Shown here: positions 1 to 9,076 of the stretch, in pieces | Layout: each line of letters opens with the position of its first letter | Position numbering within the stretch: the first letter of the stretch is position 1 | Source of the DNA: Oscillospiraceae bacterium | Lineage (GTDB): Bacteria > Bacillota > Clostridia > Oscillospirales > Ruminococcaceae | Assembly (NCBI GenBank): GCA_015067175.1 | Contig: SVMX01000004.1 | Coordinates: 62,001-126,000, forward strand | Length of the DNA: 64,000 bases | Reading direction: 5' to 3' | Position numbers and translations under genes: made by a program | The notes under the pieces: generated by a model | Database searches by the model: none | Told to the model about the DNA's origin: nothing | Seen by the model: only the letters and a program-made list of their open reading frames with translations

Positions 1-1667
1 GCACCACAGATTCATGGCGCACAGTCAAGAAAAGCAAGCCGCAGCTTGCGGCATTGTGTCTGCCGTTTGCAGCGATAGTTGTCTGCATGATCGTAAACAC
101 CTTTACTGACAGCTTCATTTTTTATATTCAGGATAGTGTTTATGTGCGCGGACCATTCATCTTCCTGCTTTATGCATCTGCCGCATATTACGCGCTGCTG
201 TGTCTGATATATCTTGTGAAATTCAGAAAGCAGATGAAGCTTTCTAAGTTTATTGCTATAGCAATAATACTTCCGCTGGTAGCCATAGCGGTTGTTATTC
301 AGTTCCTGCACCCCGACATTTCTGTTGAGATGTTCGCCTGCGCGCTTTCACTGCTGTTTATAAGCATGACCGCACAGCGCCCTGAGGATCATATTGATGT
401 GCTCACAGGTCTTAACAACCACAGCTCATACATCGACAGCATGAAATACAGCTTCAACAGCGGCAAAGAGTTCACAACCATAATAATCAACATGGAGAAC
501 TACTCCGCGCTTCAGGCTATGCTCGGAATAGACTCGCTGAAAACTCTGCTGATGCGCATTTCCTCGCGTTTGACGAGAATAGATAAAAGCGAAAAGCTGC
601 ACGCTGATATATATTATCTCGACAGCGGACGCTTCCGCGTTGTTTTAAGAGAGGATACCCGCGAAAAAGCGGAACTTGTAGCTCACAGCATAATAAGTGC
701 TTTTGAGCGCAATATCATGATAAATGAGCTTACGCTCAACCTCACGGCTTACGTTTGTGTCGTAGACTGCCCCGAGGACGCGGCTGATTTCAAAGCGCTC
801 TCCTCTTTTGGCTCCAGTTTTCAGGATAATGCGCGTGAGCCGAATGTGGTGCTCTATGCGAAAAATCTTCTGAAAAAAGAAAACTTCGATCTTATGAGCA
901 ACCTCGACAATATAATCGAGAACGCTCTGCAAAACCACAAATTCAAGGTGTACTATCAGCCGATCTACTCGGTCGAGCAGAAACGCTTTACCACTGCAGA
1001 GGCGTTGCTACGCCTTATAGATGATGATTACGGCTTTATACCGCCTGACATCTTCATAACCGCTGCGGAAAAGAGCGGCGCTATCCACAGGATAGGAGAA
1101 TATGTTCTGGACGAGGTATGCCGCTTCATATCAAGCGACAGATTCAAGCGTCTGGGACTTGATTACATCGAGATAAATCTGTCGGTTGCTCAGTGTATGC
1201 ATGGAAATCTCGCACACGAGGTATTGCAGACGCTCAGAAAGCATGATATCTCCTCCGATAAGATAAACCTCGAGATCACCGAGACTGCCGCAAGCTACTC
1301 ACAGAATACCATGCAGGCAAACATGAATATTCTGAGCAGCGCAGGCATATCATTCTCGCTTGACGATTACGGCACAGGCTACTCCAATATCCGCAGAGTG
1401 GTTCAGCTTCCTCTGAAGATCGTTAAGCTCGACAAGTCCTTTGCGGACGAGCTTAACAACCCGAAGATGTGGGTAGTGCTTAAAAACACCGTAAAGATGC
1501 TCAAGGATATGAATATGGAGATAGTCGTTGAGGGCATCGAAACTCAGGATATGGCAGAGCAGTTCTCCAATCTTAAATGCGATTATATCCAAGGCTATTA
1601 TTTCTCAAAACCCATTCCCGAAAATGATTTCGTGGAATTTATTACAAAATCCCGCGCAAGTGCGTGA
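1..1667 (+). CDS. Membrane protein with degenerate GGDEF and intact EAL domain (c-di-GMP phosphodiesterase-like); 5' end lies upstream of the window
   Basis: Frame is open from the window edge (..TTDSWRTVKKSKPQLAALCLPFAA before the first ATG at 54). N-terminal hydrophobic segments. EAL motifs AEALLRL, EITETA, LDDYGTGYSN, KLDKSF, EGIET. GGDEF site replaced by LDSGRFRVVL. Confidence 0.88.
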   Translation, partial: TTDSWRTVKKSKPQLAALCLPFAAIVVCMIVNTFTDSFIFYIQDSVYVRGPFIFLLYASAAYYALLCLIYLVKFRKQMKLSKFIAIAIILPLVAIAVVIQFLHPDISVEMFACALSLLFISMTAQRPEDHIDVLTGLNNHSSYIDSMKYSFNSGKEFTTIIINMENYSALQAMLGIDSLKTLLMRISSRLTRIDKSEKLHADIYYLDSGRFRVVLREDTREKAELVAHSIISAFERNIMINELTLNLTAYVCVVDCPEDAADFKALSSFGSSFQDNAREPNVVLYAKNLLKKENFDLMSNLDNIIENALQNHKFKVYYQPIYSVEQKRFTTAEALLRLIDDDYGFIPPDIFITAAEKSGAIHRIGEYVLDEVCRFISSDRFKRLGLDYIEINLSVAQCMHGNLAHEVLQTLRKHDISSDKINLEITETAASYSQNTMQANMNILSSAGISFSLDDYGTGYSNIRRVVQLPLKIVKLDKSFADELNNPKMWVVLKNTVKMLKDMNMEIVVEGIETQDMAEQFSNLKCDYIQGYYFSKPIPENDFVEFITKSRASA

Positions 1668-1688
1668 CCGAAAGGAAGTTTACACCAT

Positions 1689-2873
1689 ATGTCAACAGGA
1701 CGTTACGGCGATTTCGGCGGACAGTATGTTCCCGAAACGCTGATGAGCGAGCTTATCAACCTTGAAAAAGCTTATGAACACTACAAAAACGACCCCGATT
1801 TCAACAGAGAGCTTACACAACTTTTCAACGAATATGCGGGCAGGCCCTCTCTGCTGTACTACGCAGAGAAAATGACAAAAGACCTCGGCGGCGCGAAGAT
1901 ATATTTCAAGCGCGAGGACCTCAACCACACAGGCTCGCACAAGATAAACAACGTGCTTGGTCAGGCTCTGCTTGCAAAGAAGATGGGCAAGACCCGTATC
2001 ATTGCCGAAACAGGCGCAGGTCAGCACGGTGTGGCTTCGGCTACTGCTGCAGCGCTGCTCGGACTTGAGTGCGAGGTGTTCATGGGCGAGGAGGATACCA
2101 TTCGTCAGGCGCTCAACGTTTATCGTATGGAGCTTCTCGGCGCAAAGGTAAACGCCGTTACAAGCGGCACCAAGACCTTAAAGGACGCAGTAAACGAGGC
2201 TATGACCGACTGGTGCAAGCGCACTCACGATACGCTGTATGTGCTTGGCTCTGCGGTTGGTCCTCACCCCTTTCCTATGATAGTTCGTGATTTCCAGAGC
2301 GTTATCAGCCGCGAGGCAAGAGCGCAGATACTTGAAGCCGAGGGCAAGCTCCCGACGGCTGTTATGGCGTGCGTAGGCGGCGGAAGCAACTCCATCGGTA
2401 TGTTCACTTGCTTTGTTGAAGATAAAGACGTTCGCCTTATCGGCTGTGAGGCTGCGGGCAGAGGCGTTCACACAGGCGAAACTGCCGCTACAATAGCAAC
2501 AGGCTCCACAGGTGTATTCCACGGAATGAAGTCGCTGTTCTGTCAGGACGAGTTCGGTCAGATAGCGCCTGTATACTCCATTTCCGCAGGTCTTGACTAT
2601 CCCGGTATCGGTCCCGAGCACGCGCATCTGTATACATCGGGCAGAGCGGAATATGTCCCCGTCACCGACGACGAGGCTGTTGACGCATTCGAGTATATTG
2701 CCCGCACCGAGGGCATAATCTGCGCTATCGAAAGCGCTCATGCGGTCGCTCATATCATGAAGCTTGCCCCCACACTGAGCAAGGACGATATCATCGTATG
2801 CTGCCTGTCGGGCAGAGGCGACAAGGACGTTGCCGCTATCGCTAGATACAGAGGAGTGAATTTGCATGAATAA
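1689..2873 (+). CDS. trpB: Tryptophan synthase beta subunit
   Basis: 394 aa; [28 protein letters not shown] (PLP lysine), [20 protein letters not shown]. Confidence 0.97.
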   Translation: MSTGRYGDFGGQYVPETLMSELINLEKAYEHYKNDPDFNRELTQLFNEYAGRPSLLYYAEKMTKDLGGAKIYFKREDLNHTGSHKINNVLGQALLAKKMGKTRIIAETGAGQHGVASATAAALLGLECEVFMGEEDTIRQALNVYRMELLGAKVNAVTSGTKTLKDAVNEAMTDWCKRTHDTLYVLGSAVGPHPFPMIVRDFQSVISREARAQILEAEGKLPTAVMACVGGGSNSIGMFTCFVEDKDVRLIGCEAAGRGVHTGETAATIATGSTGVFHGMKSLFCQDEFGQIAPVYSISAGLDYPGIGPEHAHLYTSGRAEYVPVTDDEAVDAFEYIARTEGIICAIESAHAVAHIMKLAPTLSKDDIIVCCLSGRGDKDVAAIARYRGVNLHE

Positions 2874-3645
2874 GCTTAGAGAAGCGTTTACCAAAAACAA
2901 AAAGACCGTTATCGGCTTTATGACCGCTGGCGACCCTACATTTGAAGCAAGTGTGCAGAATATTCTTGCACTTGCAGAGGGCGGCGCAGATATTATTGAA
3001 ATAGGCATTCCCTTTTCCGACCCTATCGCCGAGGGTGCTATCATTCAGCAGGCAAACGTTCGCGCGCTGAAAAACGGCATGACCACAAAGCGCATATTCG
3101 AGCTTGTTCAGAGAGTGCGCGAAAAGATAGATACACCTATCTGCCTTATCACATATCTGAACCCTGTGTTCAAGTATGGCTATGACAGATTTTTTGAGGA
3201 CTGCGCAAAGAGCGGCGTAGACGGTATCTTCGTTCCTGATATGCCGTATGAGGAGCGCCCCGAGGCTGCCGATTATGCGAAAAAGCATGGTATCACCATA
3301 ATTCCGCTTATCGCACCCGCTGCGCCCGAGCGTATAAAAGCTATTGCCGAAAGCGCAAACGACGAGGCCTATATCTATGTTGCCTCCGCTATGAGCGAAG
3401 CAGGTCTTACCGAGCAAAGCAAGCAGGAGCTGAAGGCTGTTATCGACGAGGCAAAGAAGTATACCGATGTACCCACAGCGGTATGGTTTGGTATACATAC
3501 TCCCAAGGAAGCTAAACGTGTAGCTGAGATAGCAGACGGTGTTATCGTTGAAAGCATTGCTGTTGAGCTTGTTACAAAGCACGGAGAAAAAGCTGCGCCT
3601 TACATTGCTGAATTTATCGAACAGATGAAAACAGCACTGAGCTGA
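2866..3645 (+). CDS. trpA: Tryptophan synthase alpha subunit
   Basis: Overlaps trpB by 8 nt; [38 protein letters not shown]. Confidence 0.96.
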   Translation: MNKLREAFTKNKKTVIGFMTAGDPTFEASVQNILALAEGGADIIEIGIPFSDPIAEGAIIQQANVRALKNGMTTKRIFELVQRVREKIDTPICLITYLNPVFKYGYDRFFEDCAKSGVDGIFVPDMPYEERPEAADYAKKHGITIIPLIAPAAPERIKAIAESANDEAYIYVASAMSEAGLTEQSKQELKAVIDEAKKYTDVPTAVWFGIHTPKEAKRVAEIADGVIVESIAVELVTKHGEKAAPYIAEFIEQMKTALS

Positions 3646-3684
3646 TATCAGATATCTTCACAAAAAATATCAGGGGGGGAAGCA

Positions 3685-4827
3685 ATGGGCAAGGGCTTTT
3701 TAATAAGCAAGCAATTCACACAGGGCGATAGCGAAGCGTCAAGAAATCTGTACACCCTGCGAACAGAATTTTTTGCCTTGTGCATCGTCATGCTGATAGT
3801 TTTGCTGAATGCACTCGATATCTTTATAATAGACGATACACTCATGTATGTCAGCCTCGGCATAGCTTCGGCCGATGTCATGGTGACCGCACTGATAATG
3901 AACTGGTGTGATTGCAGAGCGCCATGGGTGAAATACATGGTAATATTCTCCTTTGTGACGCTTATCACGATAATGGGTGTCGCGCTTACCTATCAAGCAG
4001 TGTTGGCAGGATTTCTGCCTCTGCTCTGCGCCGCACAATACCGAAGCCGCAAGATGATAATTTATACATATATCCTTTGTATATTAAGCTGCTTCATCTC
4101 GGTCATGGGCGGTTATTTCATGGGCCTTTGCGACGCAAATATGCTGGTGCTTACTGTAGGCACGATACAGAACTACTACGACCCCGAAACAGGCATGGCT
4201 CTTTTCGGAGAGATAAATCAAAATCCATGGCTGTCGCTGCCTTTGTATTATGCTTTTCCGCGCTGTCTGATACTTCTCAGCGGAATACCGATAATAAATC
4301 ACATTTCCGATGTTATTTCCCGAAACGCTGTCCGCGAAGCAGAGCTTAAACAGCTCAGCGAGACCGACAGCATGACGCGTCTTTACAACAAAAACAAGTA
4401 TCTTTCCATGATGAAAGAATACTACCCGTCTGTGAAACAGCTTGGCGTTATATTCTGGGACGTGAACGGTTTAAAGGCTATCAATGATGAGGTCGGTCAC
4501 GAATACGGTGATTACCTTATCTCAAACGTTGCGGCGTCTGTCCATGAGGTAGCTGTCGAGCACTCCATGGCATACAGGGTCGGCGGCGACGAGTTTGTTA
4601 TGATAGTAGAAAACGCTGACGAAGCAATGCTCGAAAGCATCATCGCAAAGTGGAACAGAAGCATGGAGATAAAAAACCAAGGCTCAAAGATAAAGTTGTC
4701 TGCGGCTGTTGGTTATGCTCTGGGCTCGGGTGCTGATATCACCCGTATCGTAGGAAGAGCCGACAGCGAGATGTATCGCAACAAAGCCGAAACCAAGCTT
4801 GCGGCAAGCAAAACAACAACCGAATAA
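3685..4827 (+). CDS. Membrane-anchored GGDEF-domain protein (putative diguanylate cyclase)
   Basis: Multiple hydrophobic segments, then DSMTRLYNKNKY ... YRVGGDEFVMIVE. Confidence 0.92.
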   Translation: MGKGFLISKQFTQGDSEASRNLYTLRTEFFALCIVMLIVLLNALDIFIIDDTLMYVSLGIASADVMVTALIMNWCDCRAPWVKYMVIFSFVTLITIMGVALTYQAVLAGFLPLLCAAQYRSRKMIIYTYILCILSCFISVMGGYFMGLCDANMLVLTVGTIQNYYDPETGMALFGEINQNPWLSLPLYYAFPRCLILLSGIPIINHISDVISRNAVREAELKQLSETDSMTRLYNKNKYLSMMKEYYPSVKQLGVIFWDVNGLKAINDEVGHEYGDYLISNVAASVHEVAVEHSMAYRVGGDEFVMIVENADEAMLESIIAKWNRSMEIKNQGSKIKLSAAVGYALGSGADITRIVGRADSEMYRNKAETKLAASKTTTE

Positions 4828-4831
4828 AGAT

Positions 4832-5075
4832 AAACCGCCGAGTTTTTCTCGGCGGTTTCAGACCGTCGAAAAAGTCCCGTTGGGACTTTTCCGCCGAAAC
4901 ATCCGCCCTGCGCGCACTCATTGTCGGCGATGCCGACAATTCGCACACTGGTGCGGATAGAAGTGTTTTTTGACCGAAGTAAATTCGGTCAAAAAAGTTA
5001 TCAAAAACGCCCGCTTCGCGGGCAAAAACATAGTTTTTCGACAAGCAGAAACCGCCGAGTTTTTCTCGGCGGTTT
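4832..5075. repeat. Cluster of seven consecutive hairpins bounded by two identical 27-nt terminator-like palindromes
   Basis: AAACCGCCGAGTTTTTCTCGGCGGTTT at 4832-4858 and 5049-5075; inner palindromes at 4870-4890, 4920-4940, 4942-4955, 4966-4996 (13-bp perfect arms) and 5009-5023. Lies between convergent genes. Confidence 0.85.
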
Positions 5076-5083
5076 GATTTATT

Positions 5084-6052
5084 TTATTCCTGTGTTTTCA
5101 AGAAACGCTCATAAGCCTCTCTAAGCTCCACAGAAGTAGCCTCGGGAGCAGTAGGATTGCAGTGCGCCCATGCACCCGTTTCACTGGAAGCGTTGAACTT
5201 CTGCTTGTCTGCGCTTCTCATAGGCGGGTAGAACGCAATATGGAAATGATGATGCGAAACATCGCCGCTGTTTACAGGCGCGTTGTACATACACATCATG
5301 TAGGGGAAGTTATATCCGAACAGACTGTCAAGCGTGCCTGCACACTTTTTCACGATATCCGCAAGGTCTGAGCGCTCCTTTTCGGAAAGCTCGCTGATAT
5401 ACTGAACATGGCGCTTTGCCATTATGTAAATTCCATAGGGATATTCGCAGAAGAACGGCAGGAACACTGTAAAGCTGTCGTTTTCAAAGATTATTCTTCT
5501 GCCGTCTGCTACCTCATGCTCCAACATATCGCAGCACAGGCACTTGCCCTTTTCGTCCATGCTCTTGCGGTAAGCCTCGTCCTCAAGCTGAAGCTTTTTC
5601 GGAACAAAGCTGTAGCCGTAGATCTGACCGTGGGGGTGCGGCATAGTAACTCCCACAACATCGCCCCTGTTCTCAAAGATAAAGATAAACTTTATCTTTT
5701 CGTCCTTGCGAAGCTCGTCAAAGCGCTCGCACCAGAGATCAACAAGCTTGCAAACATGGTTGTGAGGAAGCTCTTTCAGTGTCTTTGTATGCTCGGGCGA
5801 ATACAGAATTACCTCACACTTGCCATAGGACGGTGCGGTCTTGAAAAAGTCGTTTGCAACGTCGTCCTCTGCGGGAGGATTCTGCGACAGCGCAGGGAAA
5901 TCGTTGTCGTATTTATACACATCATAATCGGGCACCTTGCCGCCGCTCGGGCAGAAAGGACACCAGTCCTTAGGCATCTGAGGACGATTTTGTCTGTGAG
6001 ATGCGATCATCACCCAGTCGTTGATAAGCGGGTTCCATCTAAGCTCAGCCAT
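5084..6052 (-). CDS. galT: Galactose-1-phosphate uridylyltransferase
   Basis: MAELRWNPLINDWVMIASHRQNRPQ, WCPFCPSGG, MPHPHGQIYGY, HHHFHIAFYPP. Confidence 0.95.
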   Translation of the reverse strand: MAELRWNPLINDWVMIASHRQNRPQMPKDWCPFCPSGGKVPDYDVYKYDNDFPALSQNPPAEDDVANDFFKTAPSYGKCEVILYSPEHTKTLKELPHNHVCKLVDLWCERFDELRKDEKIKFIFIFENRGDVVGVTMPHPHGQIYGYSFVPKKLQLEDEAYRKSMDEKGKCLCCDMLEHEVADGRRIIFENDSFTVFLPFFCEYPYGIYIMAKRHVQYISELSEKERSDLADIVKKCAGTLDSLFGYNFPYMMCMYNAPVNSGDVSHHHFHIAFYPPMRSADKQKFNASSETGAWAHCNPTAPEATSVELREAYERFLKTQE

Positions 6053-6120
6053 AATTAATAATTCCTTTCGGGATTTTTTCTAACAGATACCCGCCCAAAA
6101 GGGCGGGTGAAAAATTCAAA

Positions 6121-6549
6121 TTATTCCTCGTCTTCGTCGTCGGAAGCCTCTGCTTCTTCCTCAACAGCAACCTCGGCGGGAGCCTGTACAACAGGCAGCT
6201 TTGTGCCGCACTTGGGGCAATAGCTGTTGGTGTTCTTGGTCTTTTCGCCGCAGTTTGTGCACGCAACGTTTCCGCTAAGCTCGTCAAGCTGCTTGTTTAC
6301 CTCAGCAAGCTGCTCATACAGAGCGTCGATCTCAGCAATAGCTGCGTCAAAAGCCTCATTATCCTTTTCATTGGACTTAGCCATGCTATATACCATATCG
6401 CCAAGTCTTTCCTTCTTGCCCTTTATCTCACCATTAACCTGAGATTTTTTAATCTTCAGCTTGGAGAGCTTTACAGCCTCATTTGTTTTCTTGCCTGCAG
6501 TAGCAGTAACATTTTTAGTGGTTGATACGAGATCATCTAAAAAACCCAT
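6121..6549 (-). CDS. Coiled-coil zinc-ribbon protein of unknown function
   Basis: Coiled N-terminal part; CTNCGEKTKNTNSYCPKCGTKL zinc ribbon; acidic C-terminus; RBS upstream. Confidence 0.8.
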   Translation of the reverse strand: MGFLDDLVSTTKNVTATAGKKTNEAVKLSKLKIKKSQVNGEIKGKKERLGDMVYSMAKSNEKDNEAFDAAIAEIDALYEQLAEVNKQLDELSGNVACTNCGEKTKNTNSYCPKCGTKLPVVQAPAEVAVEEEAEASDDEDEE

Positions 6550-6738
6550 GTCAATACTCCTTTCAAAATTAAAAGCAGCGGTTATCGCTTCAATAATATT
6601 TTAGCATATTCCGCAGGATTTTTCAATATGTTTATCACATTTTTACTCTTTTGTGTTTTATGAATAATCTTTGCAAAGCTGCACACAATACTTTTGCGGA
6701 ACTTCCGTACAAACCTAAAACACTCAGGAGGAAAGAAA

Positions 6739-6843
6739 ATGTCTAACTATAACGAACAGCAGAACAAGCAGAATCAGCAGAACAACAAGACTGAAAAGCA
6801 GAACACCAACACAAACAAGAAGAACAACAACGAACAGCAGTAA
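6739..6843 (+). CDS. 34-aa Asn/Gln-rich microprotein MSNYNEQQNKQNQQNNKTEKQNTNTNKKNNNEQQ
   Basis: ATG 7 nt after AGGAGG (6726-6731); stop at 6841-6843; terminator follows at 6871-6900; sigma-G-like promoter at 6662-6690. Below the size cut-off of the ORF track. Confidence 0.65.
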   Translation: MSNYNEQQNKQNQQNNKTEKQNTNTNKKNNNEQQ

Positions 6844-6870
6844 CACGCGGCGGTTATCCGCCGTACATAT

Positions 6871-6900
6871 AAAATCGCCCTCGTTTTCGAGGGCGATTTT
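6871..6900. terminator. Bidirectional intrinsic terminator
   Basis: AAAATCGCCCTCGTTTTCGAGGGCGATTTT perfect inverted repeat. Confidence 0.85.
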
Positions 6901-6902
6901 AT

Positions 6903-8381
6903 TTATCTGTAATATGTTTCTGCAAGGACTCTGAGCTTATCGGCTCTTGCTGCGGTTGCAGCGCCTGCAGTCATGCGCCAGCTCCAGTTTCCGCCCAAGG
7001 TTGAGGGAATGTTCATTCGTGCCTCCTTGCCAAGTCCAAGAACGTCCTGCATGGGAATTATCGCAAGCATTGAGGGACTTGCATAAACATTCCTGATAAA
7101 GCAGAAATTCATGCGCTCAAGGAAACGTGGATTAAGGTAACGCTTCGCCATAGCACGGGAGCCTTCATCGGCCTCCTTATACCACTGCATGATAGTAGCG
7201 TTGTCGTGCGTACCTGTGTATGCAACACTGTTTTCGGGGTAATGGTGCGGCAGATGGTCATTATCGTTGTTTTCGGGGTTAAATCCGAACTGCAGCACTC
7301 TCATTCCCGGGAAGCCGCTGTCTTTAAGCAGCACCTTAACACTGTCAAAGATATCACCGAGATCCTCCGCGATGATATTAACATCACCGAGATCAAGCTT
7401 AATCGCATTGAAAAGATCCATTCCGGGGCCCTTTTCCCATGTGCCGTGCTCTGCGGTCTTGTGACCGTAGGGGATCGCATAATAGGTGTCAAATGCACGG
7501 AAATGATCTATTCTGAGCATATCATAGCAGTCATTCGCCTTGCCGATACGCTTCAGCCACCATTTGTAGCCTGTTTTCTTCATCTCGTCCCAGTTGTACA
7601 GCGGATTTCCCCAAAGCTGACCTGTCGCAGAGAAGTAATCTGGGGGAACTCCCGCAACGCGCGAGGGATTTCTTCGCTCGTCAAGCTGGAACAGCTCGGG
7701 CTGCGCCCACACATCGGCACAGTCAGGTGAAACATATATCGGAATATCGCCGATTATTTGTATACCATTTTTGTTGCAGTAGCGATGGAATCTGTCCCAC
7801 TGACGGAAGAAGATATACTGCACGAACTTCACAAAGCGTATTTCCTCCGAAAGCTCCTTGCGGTAAAGCTCGACAGCCTCGGGGCGGCGCAGCTTGATAT
7901 CCTCGTCCCACTCTGTCCAAGGTCTGCCGCCGAACTTCTCTTTCAGCGCAGTGAACAGCGCGTAGTCTTCAAGCCAATCGCCCTCATCTATCATAAATGA
8001 GGTGTAACCCACATCATCAGTAAAGCTCTTGAAAGCCTCTCTCAGAAGCCTCATTTTTGTGCGCGTAACTTTTTCGTAGTCAACATAGGTGGGGTCGGCG
8101 CCAAAGTCTGCGTCCTCGCACATCTGTTTTGTGATAAATCCGTTCTCGACCAACTCGTCAAGGTCGATCAGCAGCGGATTTCCCGCAAAAGTGGAAAACG
8201 GCTGATAAGGCGAATCGCCGTAGCCCGTAGGGCCTATAGGCAGCACCTGCCAGTATTTCTGACCTGCGTCCCTCAGCCAGTCTGCAAATCTCTCCGCCTC
8301 CTTGCCGAAAGTGCCTATGCCGTAAGGCGAGGGCAAGCTGGTGATATGCATAAGTATTCCGCAGCTTCGCATATATGTCAC
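6903..8381 (-). CDS. malQ: 4-alpha-glucanotransferase (amylomaltase)
   Basis: RSCGILMHITSLPSPYGIGTFG, YWQVLPIGPTGYGDSPYQPFSTFAGNPLLIDL, IIAEDLG, YTGTHDN. Confidence 0.96.
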   Translation of the reverse strand: MTYMRSCGILMHITSLPSPYGIGTFGKEAERFADWLRDAGQKYWQVLPIGPTGYGDSPYQPFSTFAGNPLLIDLDELVENGFITKQMCEDADFGADPTYVDYEKVTRTKMRLLREAFKSFTDDVGYTSFMIDEGDWLEDYALFTALKEKFGGRPWTEWDEDIKLRRPEAVELYRKELSEEIRFVKFVQYIFFRQWDRFHRYCNKNGIQIIGDIPIYVSPDCADVWAQPELFQLDERRNPSRVAGVPPDYFSATGQLWGNPLYNWDEMKKTGYKWWLKRIGKANDCYDMLRIDHFRAFDTYYAIPYGHKTAEHGTWEKGPGMDLFNAIKLDLGDVNIIAEDLGDIFDSVKVLLKDSGFPGMRVLQFGFNPENNDNDHLPHHYPENSVAYTGTHDNATIMQWYKEADEGSRAMAKRYLNPRFLERMNFCFIRNVYASPSMLAIIPMQDVLGLGKEARMNIPSTLGGNWSWRMTAGAATAARADKLRVLAETYYR

Positions 8382-8587
8382 TCCTTATTCTTTTTCTTGG
8401 AAATATATATCTTTACACCCGCAGCTATCATTACCGCTGCCGCGATAAGCTGAAGCACACTCATAGCGAGCGCCGCTTCCTTTGGCAGCATAATGCCTGC
8501 GATATTCATAACGCCCGTTGCTATCGCAAGGATACCCAGCACCAACAAACTCACGCAATAGGCGCGGACAACATTCTTGTTATCCAT
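8378..8587 (-). CDS. Small two-helix membrane protein
   Basis: Internal start MDNKNVVRAY preceded by AAAGGAGAACT; overlaps the malQ start by 4 nt. Confidence 0.65.
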   Translation of the reverse strand: MDNKNVVRAYCVSLLVLGILAIATGVMNIAGIMLPKEAALAMSVLQLIAAAVMIAAGVKIYISKKKNKE

Positions 8588-8621
8588 AGTTCTCCTTTCA
8601 GTATATCCAAAGGTGCGCGGA

Positions 8622-9053
8622 TTATTCCTCGCAGTCGTATACACCATCGCCGTCCTCATCGTGACCGGACGGAACATCGCTGCCTATCATATCTCTGCCG
8701 CGAACATAGTATTTATCGCGCTGCAAAGTAACTGCGCTGTCGATAAGGCGCTTAGCTTCGCGCGGCTTCTTGACACTTTTCAACTCTTTGTTGGGCGTGT
8801 CGCTGTCCTTAGAGAGCAGCTTTATAGTACCGCAGCCGAATATTCTCTGTCCCAAAGGGAGATTCAGCGACATATCATACACACGGTAAAGCTCTATCTC
8901 GTCCTCGCGAATATTAAGCAGACCGACCTTTGTGATAAGCTTGGTTTCGGTTAGGATATATCGGGTGAGTGAAATAGGCATACCGAGTATGCGTTTTTTT
9001 CCTGTCCACAGCACCTCGCCGTATTCTTTTGAAAGCTTTGCAAGATTTGCCAT
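8622..9053 (-). CDS. PH-domain-like (DUF304-type) protein with a C-terminal EF-hand-like loop
   Basis: VLWTGKKRILGMPISLTRYILTETKLITKVGLLNIREDEIELYRVYDM...FGCGTIKLLS...; C-terminal DEDGDGVYDCEE. Confidence 0.7.
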   Translation of the reverse strand: MANLAKLSKEYGEVLWTGKKRILGMPISLTRYILTETKLITKVGLLNIREDEIELYRVYDMSLNLPLGQRIFGCGTIKLLSKDSDTPNKELKSVKKPREAKRLIDSAVTLQRDKYYVRGRDMIGSDVPSGHDEDGDGVYDCEE

Positions 9054-9076
9054 AAATATCAGTCCTTTCGTATTTA

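Noticed and set aside
4713-5124. Short ORFs 4713-4946, 4739-5044 and 4921-5124
   Set aside because: They run through the hairpin cluster; no RBS and low-complexity translations. Treated as non-coding repeat.
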